Source: Monomorium pharaonis
Taxonomy: Eukaryota; Arthropoda; Insecta; Hymenoptera; Formicidae
DNA: 64,000 nucleotides
NCBI RefSeq assembly: GCF_013373865.1
Contig: NC_050467.1
Coordinates: 33,889,943-33,953,942 of the forward strand
Direction: 5' to 3'
In this document: piece by piece, positions 34,528 through 44,463 of the stretch
How the letters are laid out: each line of letters begins with the position of its first letter
Numbering within the stretch: the stretch's first letter is position 1
The notes under the pieces: model-generated
Databases searched by the model: none
Told to the model about the DNA's origin: nothing
What the model saw: the letters and a program-made list of their open reading frames with translations, nothing else
Translations under genes and position numbers: made by a program

Positions 34528-35248
34528 TTTTATCTAACTTAACATGCTGGTACATGCAAGAATGAAAATTACGCCTATTGGCTAACTGAAATATGATTAA
34601 TTATTAACGCTACTCGACTGTGAATCTAGCTTTAAGCTTTATGTGATGTTAGACAGATATTTTTGACAAATGTCATATAAAGATGTCTGGTAGCTTGATT
34701 TTCGCCGGAATATTTTCCTAGCTTGGAATAGTAAATGTTTTTAATTATAATAGAATTATTTAAAAGAAGAATAAATGTTTATTATATGAAACTTAGCCTA
34801 TGCTATAGATTTAGTAAAAATAGCTATAAAAATGTATTTGTACGTGTATCTGTGTTTTATAGAAAATAGTGTATTTAAGGAATTATATAAAATATGTATC
34901 GCTAGTATCGCGAATGTCACATAATCTAATACTAGCTTATAATCTAATACTATAAACTTAACCTAGAATATATGTATATATTAGAGAACAATATAAAACT
35001 TAGCCTAAAATAGTTATAATAATATGTCACACGATTTCTCTTATTTCTATTTATGCTCGCGTGGCTAGTGTTCTTTGGTGTTTGTGTCGCAAAGTGTGTG
35101 TACGACTTTATGTTTACAATGTAACCTAAAATTAGTAAAAACAATAAAAGCTTGACTTGTAACGTCTCTAAGATAAAAATAACATTAATTTGTATATGAA
35201 AAACTATGTGTGACTGTGTGTCTGTGTTTATGTTCGTTGTTTGTGTTT

Positions 35249-35455
35249 TCAGGTTTCCCGGTGATGTCTTGGTCCCGCCTTTGCATCAGGGATGTCTTGA
35301 GATCTCTCCAGGGTGACGCTCAGGATGCTCTTTTCTTTGATCGTTCTACGCTCAGTTTTGGTCGCCTGGAATTTTCTGATCTCAGTCTGCGTCTTCCGCT
35401 GCAGTCCGGAGGTTGATGGTAGTGGTTCTGGATGCGCCCCTAGAGCCGGTCGCAA
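35249..35455 (-). CDS. KTE-type exon, subtype 1, unit E
   Basis: 68 residues in frame to a stop: LPSTSGLQRK, FQATKTERRTIKEKSILSVT, LERSQDIPDA. The acceptor GCTCTAG/GGGC is just inside the 5' end; the frame has no ATG. Intact and close to units B and J. Confidence 0.5.
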   Translation of the reverse strand: MRPALGAHPEPLPSTSGLQRKTQTEIRKFQATKTERRTIKEKSILSVTLERSQDIPDAKAGPRHHRET

Positions 35456-35685
35456 GGTTTAAATAATCTTTCAGAATATATTCTGCACCTTAAGTGCAGG
35501 ACAAGTTAAAGTTTTGTTACTATCATTAATTTTATAAGTCATAAGTGTTATCAAAGTTAGTTTCATATAGTAACCTAAAAGTAGTCATTTTACAATATAC
35601 AATTATCTTATAGTAAAGCTCACAGCGTAGCGTGCGTAACCTAAATAAAAACACGTAAAAATCGCGGGCGAAGAGATAGCCAGCT

Positions 35686-35832
35686 ATGAGCTGGCCAGAC
35701 GATATTCGAGCTATGTTGTGCGTAGCATGTCTTTTAGTTTTATTCTACTATTTAATTTTAATATTAATCAGCTTAAAAGAGCACAACGATGTGGGAAACA
35801 CAACTAGTGTGTTATCTCGTAAATTTATATAA
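35686..35832 (+). CDS. 48-aa small membrane protein, overlaps the micropeptide
   Basis: Begins ATGAGCTGGCCAGAC: acidic N-terminus MSWPDDIRAM, a hydrophobic segment (residues about 11-30, CVACLLVLFYYLILILI), and a polar tail ending SRKFI. Its last 44 nt overlap the start of the micropeptide frame at 35,789, a compact viral-style arrangement. A possible counterpart overlaps the micropeptide in unit J (45,514). Confidence 0.45.
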   Translation: MSWPDDIRAMLCVACLLVLFYYLILILISLKEHNDVGNTTSVLSRKFI

Positions 35833-35911
35833 TGTTATCATTTTGAGGTTAAATATATCTTTTTTAGTTTCCTATGCGTACAGCCTGCATTTTCTAGTGT
35901 CATGGCTGTAA
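35789..35911 (+). CDS. Conserved 40-aa hydrophobic micropeptide, unit F1
   Basis: Intact ATG to TAA; starts MWETQLVCYL and carries ILRLNISFLVSYAYSLHFL and the tail VSWL. Closest to unit I (same FLVSYAYS(L/M)HFLVSWL ending) with many silent differences. Confidence 0.8.
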   Translation: MWETQLVCYLVNLYNVIILRLNISFLVSYAYSLHFLVSWL

Positions 35912-35957
35912 AAATAATCATTTTAAGTTATATACAAATAAGATGTGTAGATTGCAC

Positions 35958-36107
35958 TTTAAGTCCACCTCAAGGCAGCCTCCGAGGAGCAGCGACACGG
36001 CCTATTTCCAGACAGCGAAGACCGAGTCAAGGAACATCGAGGGTAAAAGTGTCCTGGCTGTCACCCTAAGGAGAGCTGACGCGCCTGGAGACGCGCACAG
36101 GCGTTAA
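35958..36107 (+). CDS. KTE-type exon, subtype 1, unit F2
   Basis: Frame open for 49 residues to TAA: STSRQPPRSSDTAYFQ, TAKTESRNIEGKSVLAVT, LRRADAPGDA. The 5' end merges with a GCACTTTAAG box, replacing the usual CTAACC lead-in; a CCTCAAG may act as acceptor. Core is well conserved. Confidence 0.45.
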   Translation, partial: FKSTSRQPPRSSDTAYFQTAKTESRNIEGKSVLAVTLRRADAPGDAHRR

Positions 36108-36539
36108 CCAGACGCGAAAACGTTTAAAGTCGCGCGAACCTTATGAAGCGCGCGAAAGTGATTTCGTTTCTTTAATTATTTTATTTCATATTACTATTAT
36201 TTCATATATTTTATCTCAAGTTAGTCCTTCAATAATATTAATATTTTAGTCATTAGTCTAAGTTTTCTCATAGATTCCCAGCGAGTCGAATTATTTTATA
36301 AGAACGCAATAGTAGCGTAAAAAGATTAAGTTTTATCATTTTCTAGCGCGAATTGGCGCGCGTATTAAGTTTATAACTTTTATTTTATTTCTATTAACTT
36401 TGTTGTATACGCATGAGGCGAGTGCGTATGATACGCACATAATATATTAAATTGTTCAATTTACCTTATCTTATTTTAGTCTTAACTATCTTATTCTACC
36501 TAATAGTGCATGCTCACGAAGTAGCAGCGACCTACGAAC

Positions 36540-36662
36540 ATGTACGAAATCGAGTCAAATCTCGTAGTATATCTGTTATCGAGTTTCATGATTATTATTC
36601 TTAGACTATACATTTCTTTTCTCATAGCATACGCATACTGCATGCTCATTACTATTTCATAA
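36540..36662 (+). CDS. Conserved 40-aa hydrophobic micropeptide, unit F2
   Basis: Intact ATG to TAA; MYEIESNLVVYLL then IILRLYISFLIAYAYC and the C-terminus MLITIS, identical in its last six residues to unit A. Lies 72 nt before the promoter box. Confidence 0.8.
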   Translation: MYEIESNLVVYLLSSFMIIILRLYISFLIAYAYCMLITIS

Positions 36663-36733
36663 TATTTTCAGTTTAAATATCATTTTTAAGTACTTTGATA
36701 AGTTTGGTTCGAGTGCCACTAAAACCGCCGAAC

Positions 36734-37012
36734 CTGCACTTTTAAGTGCAATAACGAAAAACATCTCGGGGAGCACACAGAGTTAAAACGTGCAACCCTG
36801 GCTGAACTCCGGTGCAATTGCGAGCCTGTTCGTGATTGGCCGGCCAACCAGTAGAGGGGATGCCTTCTGCCATCCTGCCATGCGACATCGCCGATCAACG
36901 GGGATTGGACCAACGGCCTCTGGAGGGGGAAGACTCGCTCTGCCGGCGTCCCTGCTGCGCGGTGATTGGCGAAACAACCCGGATGGGGGAAATTAGGCTC
37001 CCGAGTATAAAA
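36734..37012 (+). promoter_or_regulatory. Unit F2 promoter
   Basis: CTGCACTTTTAAGTGCAAT, GTGATTGGCCGG and GTGATTGGCGAA (CCAAT type), TATAAAA at 37,006-37,012, then the initiator-like GGAGCTCTCGAGAGCTTTTC, a perfect inverted word that would form a hairpin at the RNA 5' end. Confidence 0.75.
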
Positions 37013-37982
37013 TCCGATGCGAGGAGCTCTCGAGAGCTTTTCGCGCGCGGACTTTTCATCGAGCAAAATCAGAGAGCTTGTTTAGAGTCACGACGACATA
37101 TATCTTGTATCGTTAACATCCCACGTAGCGTTGTCGGGAGATACGAGTGTGTGTGTGTGTTCCGACGCCGAATCAAGTAGGCGTACGAGCGTGCGTGAGT
37201 TCCGCGGGTAATTACGCAGCGAGCGTCCCGCGTAATTAATATCTTAGAGCCGAATGCTAGTAAGCTCTCATCGCGTTGCTAACGTGAGTGCAAGTCGATA
37301 ACCCGATTGTGAATAAGCGTCGCGTACGGGTGTTGTTAACTTACCACCTTGATTAATAAAACATACCGAAACGAGTGTGAATCAAAGCGACGCGTTCGGG
37401 TGACTTTGTGATAATTCATTTCTGCAAGAATTGAATAAACTTGATTTTTATTGTTTTATTACAAAACAAAGAATTGTTACTCACCCACGTGTGGAGGATC
37501 CGATCCTAGTTCCTGAGGTGATACCTGGCGAACCTGAAAGAGAACAACATCCTATTAACAACCTGAGCGTAGTACAGGCACATAACCCAGAAATACTGAC
37601 CTGGAGACGTTCCTGGAGGATGACGGCGGGCCTGGTGAATCCGATGGACGGCGGCAGCATCTGAAACATAAAAAAGAATTAATAACAAATCAAGTGCATG
37701 ATCCTAAGTGCAAAAGCAGAGTAAAGTGCATGTGATACTGAATAAACACATAACCTAAAAATTAGTTAGTTCTGCGGCATTGCGGAAGACTGCGTTGCAG
37801 AGACGGCGTTCCGGCAGATCCAGCAGATCCGGAACATCCGATTCCTTGCTCCTGGGCAGGTTAAAGGAGCTGGCGACTGTGAAAAAGGGCAACAAAGGTA
37901 CGTGAGTTCATTTCTCCGGTAGCCACGAAAAATTCTTGCGTTCTTACCTCCGGTCACAACCTAACCTTGAAACCGCCTCCAG

Positions 37983-38130
37983 GAGGCGGCCGAAAAGAAC
38001 TTTCCTCGACACCATCCACCAGACGACCGGGGTGCAGCGAGCAGAGCAGCGAGCAGCACAGCTGAGCGGGCGGAAATGCGGAAGCCTGCAATAAGGTTGG
38101 AGCGACTGCACGAGCGTACTCACAAGCGCT
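37983..38130 (+). pseudogene. KTE-type exon, subtype 2, frameshifted, unit G
   Basis: After the acceptor CCTCCAG/GAGG the frame carries LSSTPSTRR, but the subtype-2 C-terminal part (AIRLERLHERTHKR) continues in another frame, so at least one indel lies between them. Strong CTAACC words precede the acceptor by about 20 nt. Confidence 0.45.
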
Positions 38131-38441
38131 AAACGTTAGATAGGCGTGAGCGACGCGTGAAAACGCGTAATATTTTATTTTAATTTCAAGTTCGTTAATA
38201 ATACGAAATTCATTACTTTTTCATTCAGTAAGGGCGCACGAAACGCCAGAAAATTTAGTTATTATTTGTATCGATTAAACGAAGCATGCGATACGTGATT
38301 TATTTTATTTTGACGTTGCTTACGCGTTCGAATAGGCGCGGCTGTGATAAGAGTAACGTAGTATTAATTTTGCATAATTTTTAAATACCTATACTTAGAG
38401 TTAGTAGTTATTGCATGTTAAATTTAAGTGATAGTGAGATC

Positions 38442-38564
38442 ATGTCAAAGCTCGTTACACGTATTCAAGAATATTATCTAATAACCTTAATTATCATTTT
38501 ATTACGATTAAACATTTCATTTTTGTTTATATATGCATTATGCATATGGGTCGCGGTGACGTGA
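38442..38564 (+). CDS. Conserved 40-aa hydrophobic micropeptide, unit G
   Basis: Intact ATG to TGA; MSKLVTRIQEYYLI, then LLRLNISFLFIYALC and tail IWVAVT. The EYYL segment corresponds to DYYLF in unit A. Family core RLNISF intact. Confidence 0.8.
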   Translation: MSKLVTRIQEYYLITLIIILLRLNISFLFIYALCIWVAVT

Positions 38565-38667
38565 CCAATTTTAGTTTATTTCTTTTACTTTGGCGTGAAA
38601 AAGCATTTATTTTATTGTAAGACCTTTATTAGTGATAAGTTTAGTTCATAAGCATAGCCAAAATCCG

Positions 38668-39016
38668 GTGGCACCCAAAAGTGCAGCCGGTGCACGTAGG
38701 CTCTGCCTACACATTAACGTTGTATAGACGTCGGCACTTTTCAGTGCCACACACTGTTCTCGTCCTCTCCGAGCGAAGGCGAGAGCTCAAATGATACCAT
38801 TGGCTGAATCCCGAGTAGAGGGGAGCACAGCCAAACACGACTTCTCGGATTGGCCAGGCGATCCATCCGGCAGAGGCAAGCTGTGGGGCGAGCTCCTGTT
38901 GGACGAGGGACACGGAGAGGACACTGAAGCTCTCTGATTGGCCGAGGGAAGCGAGCGACACGAAGCGACTCTACCATTGGCGGAGGGAGTCAGAGTGGGA
39001 GCCGACGCGTTTAAAA
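38668..39016 (+). promoter_or_regulatory. Unit G promoter
   Basis: GGTGGCACCCAAAAGTGCAGCC and CGGCACTTTTCAGTGCC boxes, ATTGG sites (38,800, 38,850, 38,935, 38,975), and TTTAAAA at 39,010-39,016 in place of a canonical TATA. Confidence 0.6.
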
Positions 39017-39377
39017 GTGGGCGACGCGTGCTCCCACCAACGAGTTTCGTTAAAACTTCCATGCGAGACATATCGCGCGTGTCGAGGGAAGTTTTCCGCG
39101 ATATATACACGATTCGGGCGTGGTCTTTGGCGCGCGAAATAACAAGTTGTGATATCGTTCCGCGGGTTACGTGCCGCGTTACCAAGGGCGTAAAACGAAA
39201 TACGCGGACGCGTAGTGAAAGCTGTCGAGCGAATTTGTGTGAGACATTAAAAAGCGGAAGCTAGCGGCGTGTGAGATAATCGCGGGGCAACACGCGAGAG
39301 ATAAGCGAATCGCCGAATGCGAGTAGGCGACGCTACGCGAAGTGTACTTATTGCACCTCGCGAACATATAGAACATA

Positions 39378-39487
39378 CCGGACACGACTGTGAAGGAAGC
39401 GTCGCGTTCGGGAACATTGTAATACACGAAAATAGAGTTGAGAAGGGAGTTCCGCACACGACTGTGAATCGAAGCGACGCGTGCGGG
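39378..39487 (+). other. Paired leader RNA hairpins before the poly(A) signal
   Basis: Hairpin 1: CCGGACACGAC..GTCGCGTTCGG (39,378-39,412). Hairpin 2: CCGCACACGAC..GCGACGCGTGCGG (39,452-39,487). Both have the loop GTGAA..AAGCG. The stem pair changes together (TTCGG with CCGGA or CCGAA elsewhere, TGCGG with CCGCA here), a compensatory pattern. Equivalent elements occur in every unit with a leader, just before AATAAA. Confidence 0.7.
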
Positions 39488-39931
39488 GAATTGTTAATGT
39501 GCATTAAGTTTGATAAATAAATTTTATTTGTGTGTTACGAAAACAAATACATTGTTCTGAAAGTTTTTGGTTATCCTACGTCGATCTTGCATGAAATCCT
39601 GTGCAATAAACCCTAGTGAACCTGAAAATAAAAGAGAAAGGATTAGTGCTAAGCCAGTGAGATTATTATAATCGAAACTTACTTACCTGATGACATCCTG
39701 TGTACGAGAACGATCCTGGTAGACGGCAGCGATCCGACGGCAGCAGCGAGACCTGAAACAAAAAGGAGAAATTAAAGATTGCAGAATACCTTGCTTTTGG
39801 GAGGTGAAAGAAGCTGGCGATTAGTGCTGAGACACTATCCTCGTTCAACAAAGGTTAGAGCACGCTTACTATCCAACGTTACTCACGTTTCCAACGTTCG
39901 TGACCGGTTACAATCTTGAGACCGCCTCTAG

Positions 39932-40098
39932 GGAGCGCCCAGCAGACGCAACCGGAAGCTGGAACATCGAGACAAAGGGATGCGATCAGGGCTTACCCAA
40001 TCATCCGGGTCGAGAAACGGAGGTCCGAAGAGAAGACCCCAGCGGAAATAATCAGCCCAAAGACGCAGGACGACGCCCAGAGTAACAGGGGAGGCTGA
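39932..40098 (+). CDS. KTE-type exon, diverged, unit H
   Basis: After the acceptor CCTCTAG/GGAG an open frame of about 55 residues: SAQQTQPEAGTSRQ, then IIRVEKRRSEEKTPAEIIS and KTQDDAQS. The KTE core is recognisable only by alignment (VEKRRSEEK for TKTERRTIEGK). It may be degenerating. Confidence 0.4.
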
Positions 40099-40613
40099 GG
40101 TCAACGGAGCACGCACCGGACCCCAAACCCCACCCCCTTTTTATTTTCTATTTTTTATTATTATTATTGTTCGTGTTATTTTTTACTTTGTTACTACGAC
40201 CTCCCGTGCAATCATGTTAAGCATAGTTTGTACGCTACATTTATTTAACTCATAGGTTAAGTTTAGGCTAAGTTCTTTATACATATTTTCTACTGAAATA
40301 CGCATATACTATATAGGTTAATACACAAACATTATAAATAAATACTAGTCACTTCTTTCCTTTTAAATACGTTATTTGTACGCTACTTAATCCCGCGTTA
40401 TAATCATAAAGTTCAGCGCGGTGAAAAGATAGAATATCGCCAGTCAGGCGTTAAAATTAACTGTTTGCTAAAAACTTTATGTTAAATCTGCAGGTCCACC
40501 TGCAGAAGTATTATTCTTCTTAAATTAGTTAAGTTAGATTCACAGAACGCATTTTCAGTCATTTTAATAGTATTCATGAAAACAAGCTTTAGTTTGGCTA
40601 AGTATTCCTAAAT

Positions 40614-40748
40614 ATGTCAGAACTGCAGATTTTGCTGCAGGATTATTATTTTTTATTAATAATTACTATTTTTCTCAGATTAAATATCTCCTTTATTGTA
40701 GCACATGCGTTTGCCTTATACTTTACTATATTGTTATATTCTTTATAA
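40614..40748 (+). CDS. Conserved 44-aa hydrophobic micropeptide, unit H
   Basis: Intact ATG to TAA, four residues longer at the C-terminus. MSELQILLQDYYFLL then IFLRLNISFIVAHAFA and YFTILLYSL. Retains the DYY and RLNISF elements; H replaces Y in the YA motif. Confidence 0.8.
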   Translation: MSELQILLQDYYFLLIITIFLRLNISFIVAHAFALYFTILLYSL

Positions 40749-40837
40749 AGTTACTTGTATTCGCTAATTTAGCAACCTAAAGCATGCAAAGATGCATGAA
40801 AAACGCTTTAGAACACATATCGCGCACTACATGAAAA

Positions 40838-41147
40838 TTGCACTTAGTGTAATAAAGCTGCACTTTAAGTGCAATACACAAAATGGCGCGCAAACCAGCG
40901 CCAAACACACCGGGTGCAATTCCCACTACATCCGAACACCAAAAATCGCACTTCGACCTGATTGGTCAAAACAAAATGGCGGGGGAAGCGAGATACTACC
41001 CGCGACAAAGAGTTAGCGCGCGGTCCGCCATTGGACGCGCGAGTAAGAGTGGGGTGGATGCGCCGTTCCCGCGCGTTCTCGACTGACGCTACGCGCGATT
41101 GGCCGAAGTAACCGGAGTGGGGGGATTGTCCCCACGCCGGTATAAAA
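40838..41147 (+). promoter_or_regulatory. Unit H promoter
   Basis: CTGCACTTTAAGTGCAAT at 40,858-40,875, CTGATTGGTCAA and GCGATTGGCCGA, TATAAAA at 41,141-41,147, followed by GAGAGCTCTCCTGAGCTCTTC. Confidence 0.75.
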
Positions 41148-41922
41148 ACCTCCTGCGAGAGCTCTCCTGAGCTCTTCGCGCAAAACAACGACAGAGAGAA
41201 CATCGTGCGCGATCGTTCCGTGACGAACACGTAAACTCACATACACACGCATCGCATATGCGAAATCGATATCTACGCGTCTGTGCGTACGAGATACGAG
41301 GAAAATTAGCTCGTTCTAGTGATACTCGATAACACGTGTGTGAACAAGCGCCGCGGACGGGTGTGTGTTATTCCTGTAATTTTGATCATACCTGAAATAA
41401 ACCGTATGTTAGTGTTTGTGAACATTAAGGCGCAGTTACTTACCTGTTTCCGTGCATCCTCGTTCCCACGGTGCGTCCGAATCCTGTGAAATAAAGACAC
41501 CTCGTGAAAAACGCGACCGCCAGTAAACATAACCTAAAAACATACTTACTCGGCGAAGTTCCCGTGTGGTGATCCAGCGACGACGACGATTCCCTGAGAC
41601 GACAGCAGCACCTGAAACAGAAGAAAAAGAAGGGATTAGTGAATCTCGAGCGACGCTACGAGGCCCTGTGCGACGAACAGAACGACGTAGCGAGCGCATC
41701 AGGGACGGCACGTGCAGCGACGGCGGCGTCCTCCCGCATAGCAACAGCAGTCCTGACGACTTCCTGAGGTTCGGACTGCAACTCCTTGCTTCTTAATTAA
41801 TCAAAGAAGCTGGCGACCGTGTCTTCGAGATATAAAAGGTACGTGAGTTCAAGTATTTACGAAGTCACGACTTCCCGTAGATCGATATCCGGTCACAACC
41901 TAACCTTAAAATCGGCCACCAG

Positions 41923-42202
41923 CAGCTCGCAGCACCCTAACCCGGCGACGGCAGTGGCATCCACATCTGGTCTTTCGACAACGCAGACCAAGGTATACGT
42001 GACAGAACGAGTCGAGAGGAAGCCCAGTGAAGGAAAAAATATTGTCAGCGATCCTCCAACGCACTCCTGTACCACCGGACGACGGGGCTACCTCTGGCAA
42101 GCCGACCCGACCCGAGGCCAACAGGGGAGAGGCGTAGGACGCGCGGCACAACACCAGGTCAAACCCCGATCTGTTTTCGTTTTAGTTTATTATTATTATT
42201 AA
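41923..42202 (+). pseudogene. KTE-type exon, subtype 1, frameshifted, unit I
   Basis: After CCACCAG the frame reads SSSQHPNPATAVASTSG and TERVERKPSEGKNIVS, then shifts relative to unit C1. The LQRTP..PDDG continuation lies in another frame. The long downstream frame to 42,202 is therefore partly out of register. Confidence 0.5.
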
Positions 42203-42414
42203 GCGGGCGTTTGATTAATTTTAGTTTAAAATAACAGCGGCGGAAAACCAGCGCTCGCGATTAAAGTTAAATTTTTATACTTTCTCAATTCATTTTGTGT
42301 TTCATTTAAATATAAATACTCGTGTGTTAATTATTATAATTTAGTCTTAGACGTAAGTCAATTCATTAGTGTTCCAAATTTACGTTTTATATGTTTGTAT
42401 GTGTTTTACACATC

Positions 42415-42504
42415 ATGACCTACGTACCAATAATGGTCATGCTAACGTTAGTTATTTTTCTTCTTTTGGCTATTCTGGTCATTATAATATGTTTTCCGGA
42501 TTAA
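42415..42504 (+). CDS. 29-aa putative membrane peptide
   Basis: ATG to TAA: MTYVPIMVMLTLVIF followed by LLLAILVIIICFPD. One transmembrane helix expected. A frameshifted relative is at 29,965, so it belonged to the ancestor of units C1 and I. Whether it is translated is unknown. Confidence 0.4.
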   Translation: MTYVPIMVMLTLVIFLLLAILVIIICFPD

Positions 42505-42599
42505 TGCTATGAAACAATTCGTATTTAGTCATACTACGTTTAATTTAAGTCATCTTATAAGTTTTTCGAATTTAAATAGTCAGTAAGTTAATCTTAAGA

Positions 42600-43273
42600 A
42601 AATTGCACCTTAAGTGCAATCTTTGCATGTAAACTGCACTTTAAGTGCAATACACAAAACTTTAAATAATATTAGAAAATGCATAAAATCGCACTCTAGT
42701 GCACTATTCAAGTACACTTAATACCCAATAAGAGGTTTGTACTAACCAATAATAATTTTATTTTAAATTACATGACAAAACCAGTCATTCGGATATGCAT
42801 GAAGCACAACTTTTGTGCTACGCTTATTTTCTTTCCAATATCATAATTTTAAGGCTTAACGCAACTTTTTTAGTTTCGTACGCATATTCAATGCATTTTC
42901 TAGTGTCGTGGCTTTAGTAAGCCTCGTTTAACATAAAAAATAGATAATCAGTGTGGATTGCACCTTAAGTGCAATCAACACCCAATATTTGCACTTGCAA
43001 GTGCAATCTTCGTTAAATAGTGGGGATACGCCAGACTAAAGGGGGCAAACTAGCGAGATGCCCACAGCGCAACCAGACCGCGCAGCAGCGAAAGCCGCGA
43101 GGAGTGGGGGCTACAACAGAGTCCCGCGCCCGGGGGAAAACCGACGCCACGCGTGGTTGGCGCAACCCGACAGGAGGGGGAAACCCAAGCGCTCCCGGCA
43201 GCGGCGTGATCGAAGATACGCGCGATTGGCGGATCCCGACGGGAGGGGGTAGCGTCACTCTCCCGAGTACTTA
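42600..43273 (+). promoter_or_regulatory. Unit I promoter with four GCAC palindromes
   Basis: Boxes at 42,602-42,620, 42,634-42,651, 42,958-42,975 and 42,989-43,007, each a form of TTGCAC-CTTAAG-TGCAA. They flank the micropeptide gene. GCGATTGGCGGA lies at 43,220 and TACTTAA replaces TATA at 43,267, followed by GAGAGCTCTCATGAGCTTTC. Confidence 0.7.
42795..42917 (+). CDS. Conserved 40-aa hydrophobic micropeptide, unit I
   Basis: Intact ATG to TAG; MHEAQLLCYAYFLS then IILRLNATFLVSYAYS and MHFLVSWL. Its C-terminal half is nearly identical to unit F1. Placed between two pairs of palindromic boxes. Confidence 0.8.
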   Translation: MHEAQLLCYAYFLSNIIILRLNATFLVSYAYSMHFLVSWL

Positions 43274-44119
43274 AGCGAGCACCGAGAGCTCTCATGAGCT
43301 TTCGCGCGCCCGATTTCAACCGGTTAACATCTCGGGAGTTAGAATACGAGATTATCAGCGTTAGACAAAGGGCGTTCCCGCCGATGCGAGATGGCGAGGG
43401 AAACGAGCGCGAGTTCCGCGGAATTGTGTTTGCTAGTGCCGCGTAATAAATTCGCAAAGGCCGAATGCGAGTAGGCCTGACAAATTCCCGAATTAACAAG
43501 CGCGTTGACACGATTGTGAATAAGCGACGCGTTCGGGATATTTGTGACATAGATGCGATGTAATCACATCACTATTGAATAAACCGACTGTTTTGTTATT
43601 GTTATACAAACGACAGTGTTGAGTTATTTACTCACCTTAAGTTTCCTGAGTGGCTGTTTCCCTGAGACGAGACGGATTCCTGGCGAGCTGAGCTGTAGCA
43701 GTCCTGAAAACAACGAGACCGCGGGTAAAACACTTCTTAAAAATATACTTACCTGGCGAAGTTCCCGTGGGATTGACGGCGACCTGGGAGGACATCCTGA
43801 TGTCGACGGCAGCACCTGAAACAGAAAAAAGAGTGATTAGTGATGATCGCGAAATAAGCGTTGCGTGTTGTGCGACGGTACGCGAAGGCGTTCCATTTGT
43901 GTTGTGCGTCCTTCAAGCACTTCCAGCAACGACGAGCTTCCGGGAATACAGAGCTGAGCAGAGATCCTGGGAGCCAAAATCCTTGCTTCTTGGTGGACAT
44001 AAAGGGTCTGGCGACTGTGACGACTTGCGTAAAGTTTTTGGTGAGTTCCCATTTTCTCGGTTCTCGATTCGTGCCTATCGGTTATCCGGTCACAACCTAA
44101 CCTTGAGACCGCCCTCCAG

Positions 44120-44357
44120 GGACCAATCAACCACCGCACCATCCGGGGACAAGGCGGAGGAACCAGCGAGCCTGAGGAGGTACGTGGCCACGAAGACAGA
44201 GACCAGGAAGGTCACTGGCAAAAGCGTACTGACCGTTCGACTGGAGAGGTCACAAGACCCGGCACAAGCAGAGGCGGGCACGCAGCAGCGCGTCGCGACA
44301 CCACGTTTCGCGAATAAATTTTGCGTTCTTTCTTTTTTTTTTTTTCATTACCCTTGA
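44120..44357 (+). CDS. KTE-type exon, subtype 1, unit J
   Basis: After CCTCCAG/GGAC: QSTTAPSGDKAEEP, ATKTETRKVTGKSVLTVRLE, RSQDPAQAEAG, then a non-conserved tail. The upstream register also reads SGHNLTLRPP as in unit I, but those bases look like branch point and acceptor, not coding. Intact core. Confidence 0.5.
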
Positions 44358-44463
44358 AATATTTGTAAGTTCGCTAGTCATTGTTGGCATGCCTGCACAA
44401 AATGGTGTGGATACGCATTAAACATTATAATTTTATTCTAGTATAACAATAGTTTAGTTTTAT

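Larger units (their letters stand above)
32656..35460 (-). mobile_element. Array unit E, inverted
   Basis: On the minus strand: KTE exon 35,455-35,249, micropeptide 34,527-34,405, GCAC boxes near 34,320-34,352, TATAAAA at 34,062-34,056, leader hairpin 33,816-33,782, terminal hairpin and TGGCGACCGTTAC at 32,752. Opposite-strand exons on plus: from 32,741, 32,950-33,011 and 33,665-33,707. The intron between the last two was enlarged by a MITE (33,034-33,200) and about 400 bp of GC-rich DNA. Confidence 0.65.
35461..35950 (+). mobile_element. Array unit F1, partial
   Basis: A fragment with a GCAC palindrome (35,483-35,499), two overlapping small membrane frames and the start of a second box at 35,951. 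It has no KTE exon or promoter of its own and runs into unit F2 at a GCACTTTAAG word, suggesting recombination at the boxes. Confidence 0.5.
35951..37960 (+). mobile_element. Array unit F2
   Basis: KTE exon 35,958-36,107, micropeptide 36,540-36,662, promoter 36,734-37,012, leader hairpins 37,300-37,330 and 37,366-37,400, AATAAA at 37,435. Opposite-strand mini-exons lie near 37,498-37,535 and 37,601-37,660. Terminal hairpin from 37,848, TGGCGACTGTGA at 37,871, donor AAAG/GTACGTGAG at 37,898. Intron 37,898-37,982 (85 nt). Confidence 0.7.
37961..39905 (+). mobile_element. Array unit G
   Basis: KTE exon from 37,983, micropeptide 38,442-38,564, promoter 38,668-39,016, leader hairpins 39,378-39,412 and 39,452-39,487, A/T-rich AATAAA at 39,515, opposite-strand mini-exon about 39,691-39,751, terminal hairpin from 39,786, TGGCGAT at 39,814, donor AAG/GTTAGAG at 39,854. 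Intron 39,854-39,931 (78 nt). Confidence 0.65.
39906..41895 (+). mobile_element. Array unit H
   Basis: KTE exon 39,932-40,098, micropeptide 40,614-40,748, promoter 40,838-41,147, leader hairpin 41,328-41,362, AATAAA at 41,396, opposite-strand mini-exons near 41,437-41,471 and 41,552-41,612, terminal hairpin (GCTTCTT..AAGAAGC) from 41,789, TGGCGACCGTG at 41,811, donor AAAAG/GTACGTGAG at 41,839. Intron 41,839-41,922 (84 nt). Confidence 0.7.
41896..44092 (+). mobile_element. Array unit I
   Basis: KTE exon 41,923-42,202, 29-aa membrane frame 42,415-42,504, micropeptide 42,795-42,917, promoter 42,600-43,273, leader hairpin 43,504-43,537, AATAAA at 43,578, opposite-strand mini-exons about 43,638-43,704 and 43,754-43,815, terminal hairpin from 43,983, TGGCGACTGTGAC at 44,009, donor TTTTG/GTGAGT at 44,041. 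Intron about 79 nt to 44,119. Confidence 0.7.

Noticed and set aside
43050..43550. 166-codon minus-strand frame, and similar ones at 45,808-46,278, 38,787-39,185 and 33,247-33,546
   Set aside because: They overlie GC-rich promoter and leader regions of the units, are open in several frames and are not conserved between units.
43767..44119. Reading the 5' part of the long unit J frame (through SGHNLTLRPP) as coding
   Set aside because: The shared SGHNLTL peptide in units I and J is explained by the conserved GGTCACAACCTAACC branch-point and acceptor bases; there is no ATG and the frame is lost in unit H.
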